Shown here: positions 7,401 through 7,718 of the stretch, in pieces
Layout of the letters: each line of letters begins with the position of its first letter
Numbering within the stretch: position 1 is the first letter of the stretch
From: an uncultured Hymenobacter sp.
GTDB lineage: Bacteria; Bacteroidota; Bacteroidia; Cytophagales; Hymenobacteraceae
Direction: 5' to 3'
NCBI GenBank assembly: GCA_937871705.1
Contig: CALMOO010000411.1
Span: forward strand, 1-7,718
Length of the DNA: 7,718 bases
Translations under genes and position numbers: made by a program
The notes under the pieces: model-generated
What the model saw: only the letters and a program-made list of their open reading frames with translations
The model's database searches: none
Told to the model about the DNA's origin: nothing

Positions 7401-7718
7401 GATGCACCCGTGTAGGCCGGCACCTGCACGCCGCCCGTGTCCACGATGGTGGCCACGTACTGCTTGCTAGGGGCCGTCTTGGTGAGCGGCGTTGGGTGCG
7501 GGTTGATGACCGTGGCCACGTTGCCCGGCAGGATGGTGGCCGGGTCAAGTCGATTTAAGGTACTCGCTTCGGCTGGCACGCCATAGGTGCCGCTGTCCAA
7601 GTACTGCACGTACTTGGGCCCGCCTACGATGGCGTTGCTGGTGCCTAGGCCCGCATTGAAGGCAGCTACCAGCTCGTCAACTTTATCGACGACCTGGTTC
7701 ATGTCCGGGGCTACCGGA
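4463..7718 (-). CDS. Long modular tail-fibre/adhesin-like protein with PKD and SGNH-like domains (5' end may lie outside window)
   Basis: The first visible ATG is at 7700-7702 and gives 1079 residues (numbering below), but the frame stays open to the right edge (PVAPD precedes the Met) with no ribosome-site-like sequence, so the true start is probably further upstream. Visible parts: a short amphipathic segment (1-20); beta-rich, Gly/Thr-rich sequence (30-260); a fibronectin/Ig-like stretch (270-345); a K319L/PKD-like domain (350-444, with NAGSD, GSGTDSDGTIVGYSW and TYIFSLITTDDDGAVS); an SGNH-type hydrolase fold (452-690) with SGTT (507-510), GVND (549-552) and H667; a beta-rich module (730-888); an Ala/Pro linker (891-900); and a C-terminal beta-rich domain (901-1079). 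In the SGNH part the nucleophile motif is STS (459-461) rather than GDS, and the usual Asp before the His is Arg664, so activity is doubtful. No signal peptide is seen in the visible part. Neighbouring tail genes on the same strand favour a receptor-binding tail fibre; a secreted adhesin is the alternative. Confidence 0.7.
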   Translation of the reverse strand, partial: PVAPDMNQVVDKVDELVAAFNAGLGTSNAIVGGPKYVQYLDSGTYGVPAEASTLNRLDPATILPGNVATVINPHPTPLTKTAPSKQYVATIVDTGGVQVPAYTGASTTVGISWVEVVSADSFTALTAAELNPGKGAYAGLALRPLLIALVNGIGTGTTTITTNNGAPAKPAAPKSGQVDDTGDTFSVLIVPGYSSYAQYWAFYPGSDGNVLLTSAIAYQVGNRIYLKYAGAAAIGEVGIGVAPNGSLPAGDFCTNADPFTGAVVVTPPATTTPDAPEVSFEPTARILSASHPLFGTADLEYRHYTGTVLAYAAIGVDDGAHVANEWQYRVKAATGRTVSDWAGNEAIAAKTVANVLPVANAGSDNVVQIASGATTASFILQGSGTDSDGTIVGYSWQKKSGPSGAVFNSTAINNPTVSLAPAGTYIFSLITTDDDGAVSLADDVVVTVNAAPVVSDEVLIVYVSTSRGNAYDGYTVAANGRDGQDHPDQAMPAQLKVIIGNANYDYANFSQSGTTMGPTAHGPNVPTLTTLQQRFNALDLSKGYTRIVVVFMEGVNDLAYGADADTTLGYIRQGHQIAHAFGVSKGIPVRTVEVTEAASYYAINDQYATVAQVKEGLVRLNNLKRAYWKASDATGLAADAFIDLEANDPVFAYTTPDKVDYSVYFEVNRGLHFTLGTVGVSGGYYRLAAAQAAGIATVAAGGTVGTVTPFVGNSDTGPGTLVAHPGTPQPESLVGATVDSDGTLRGSSGQEWQMGDILREAIGSSTNTIRGIAHWKIRAAQGEYVAGLNTVNTTAHFDDIKYAFHVNAQPNKIRVFGQYTPYNGGNNAGYVPYTDEDTVYLVVYANKLTWCLNTLDNILFQTLSVTPDLLFFDISLRFNTSNLNGVIIEATNPVLAPAPSAPPAPTLAYFGVTGANIATTNGVARATNGAAAGTYGAIGTASRMLQANTAGYVAITAADLNVVVGWSTSPTPTGYYSMNLGLFLNRDAAGSTAAHLFYTNSGSTPSTGTVAPLNLAVQAGTFYALRRRTDMSLNLETTTVGGSDDANWTIVHNYGTTAVALYTTVDIAGDGVLSSLQGLGLVAV
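5001..5021. repeat. Perfect GC-rich inverted repeat in the inter-domain linker
   Basis: GTCGGCGCC (5001-5009) and GGCGCCGAC (5013-5021) are exact reverse complements separated by GGC. The element encodes part of the Ala/Pro linker between the beta-rich module and the C-terminal domain of the fibre-like protein. GCTAGC palindromes flank it at 4995-5000 and 5031-5036. There is no T tract, so it is not an intrinsic terminator. Confidence 0.75.

Noticed and set aside
4463..7718. Frameshift or broken gene in the long fibre-like ORF
   Set aside because: The frame is continuous to the right edge and domain order is sensible. Departure from SGNH consensus residues is local and does not suggest a frameshift.

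Overview
The window looks like part of a prophage or phage-derived tail module in a Bacteroidetes bacterium, plausibly a Hymenobacter-like member of the Cytophagales. The reasons are the high-GC coding with Bacteroidetes-style signals (a TAnnTTTG-type promoter element, starts without clear Shine-Dalgarno sequences) and two tail-type proteins of a kind I associate with Bacteroidetes phages and prophages. The genus is inferred from general character, not from a database match.

Layout, left to right. Positions 2-145 (+) hold the last 47 codons of an SGNH/GDSL-type hydrolase with an intact D-x-x-H catalytic block; its end overlaps the end of the next gene tail to tail. Positions 131-2691 (-) hold a two-gene, translationally coupled tail unit: a 140-aa protein followed by a 712-aa baseplate or hub-like protein. 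Positions 2692-3085 are mostly regulatory, with a previously untracked 48-aa single-pass membrane protein (2823-2969, -), its likely promoter, its own terminator, and a second minus-strand terminator that has no obvious gene to serve. Positions 3086-4411 (+) hold a lower-GC, oppositely oriented two-gene cassette: a complete acyltransferase-3 (OafA-like) integral membrane protein and a 55-aa membrane microprotein. A perfect bidirectional terminator (4414-4444) separates it from the last gene, a very long modular tail-fibre or adhesin-like protein (4463 to beyond the right edge, -). That protein has a PKD-like domain, a degenerate SGNH domain, a beta-rich region, an Ala/Pro linker and a C-terminal beta-rich domain.

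How it may fit together. The minus-strand genes would build the tail and its host-contacting fibre. The plus-strand acyltransferase cassette looks like a phage moron: opposite orientation, different base composition, its own terminator, and flanking 14-bp direct repeats that lie in terminators. AT3 proteins commonly O-acylate surface polysaccharides, including in phage-mediated serotype conversion. An acyltransferase next to a fibre carrying an esterase-fold domain suggests a receptor-modification theme, but this is inference. I see no tRNA, rRNA, CRISPR array, integrase or att site in the window.
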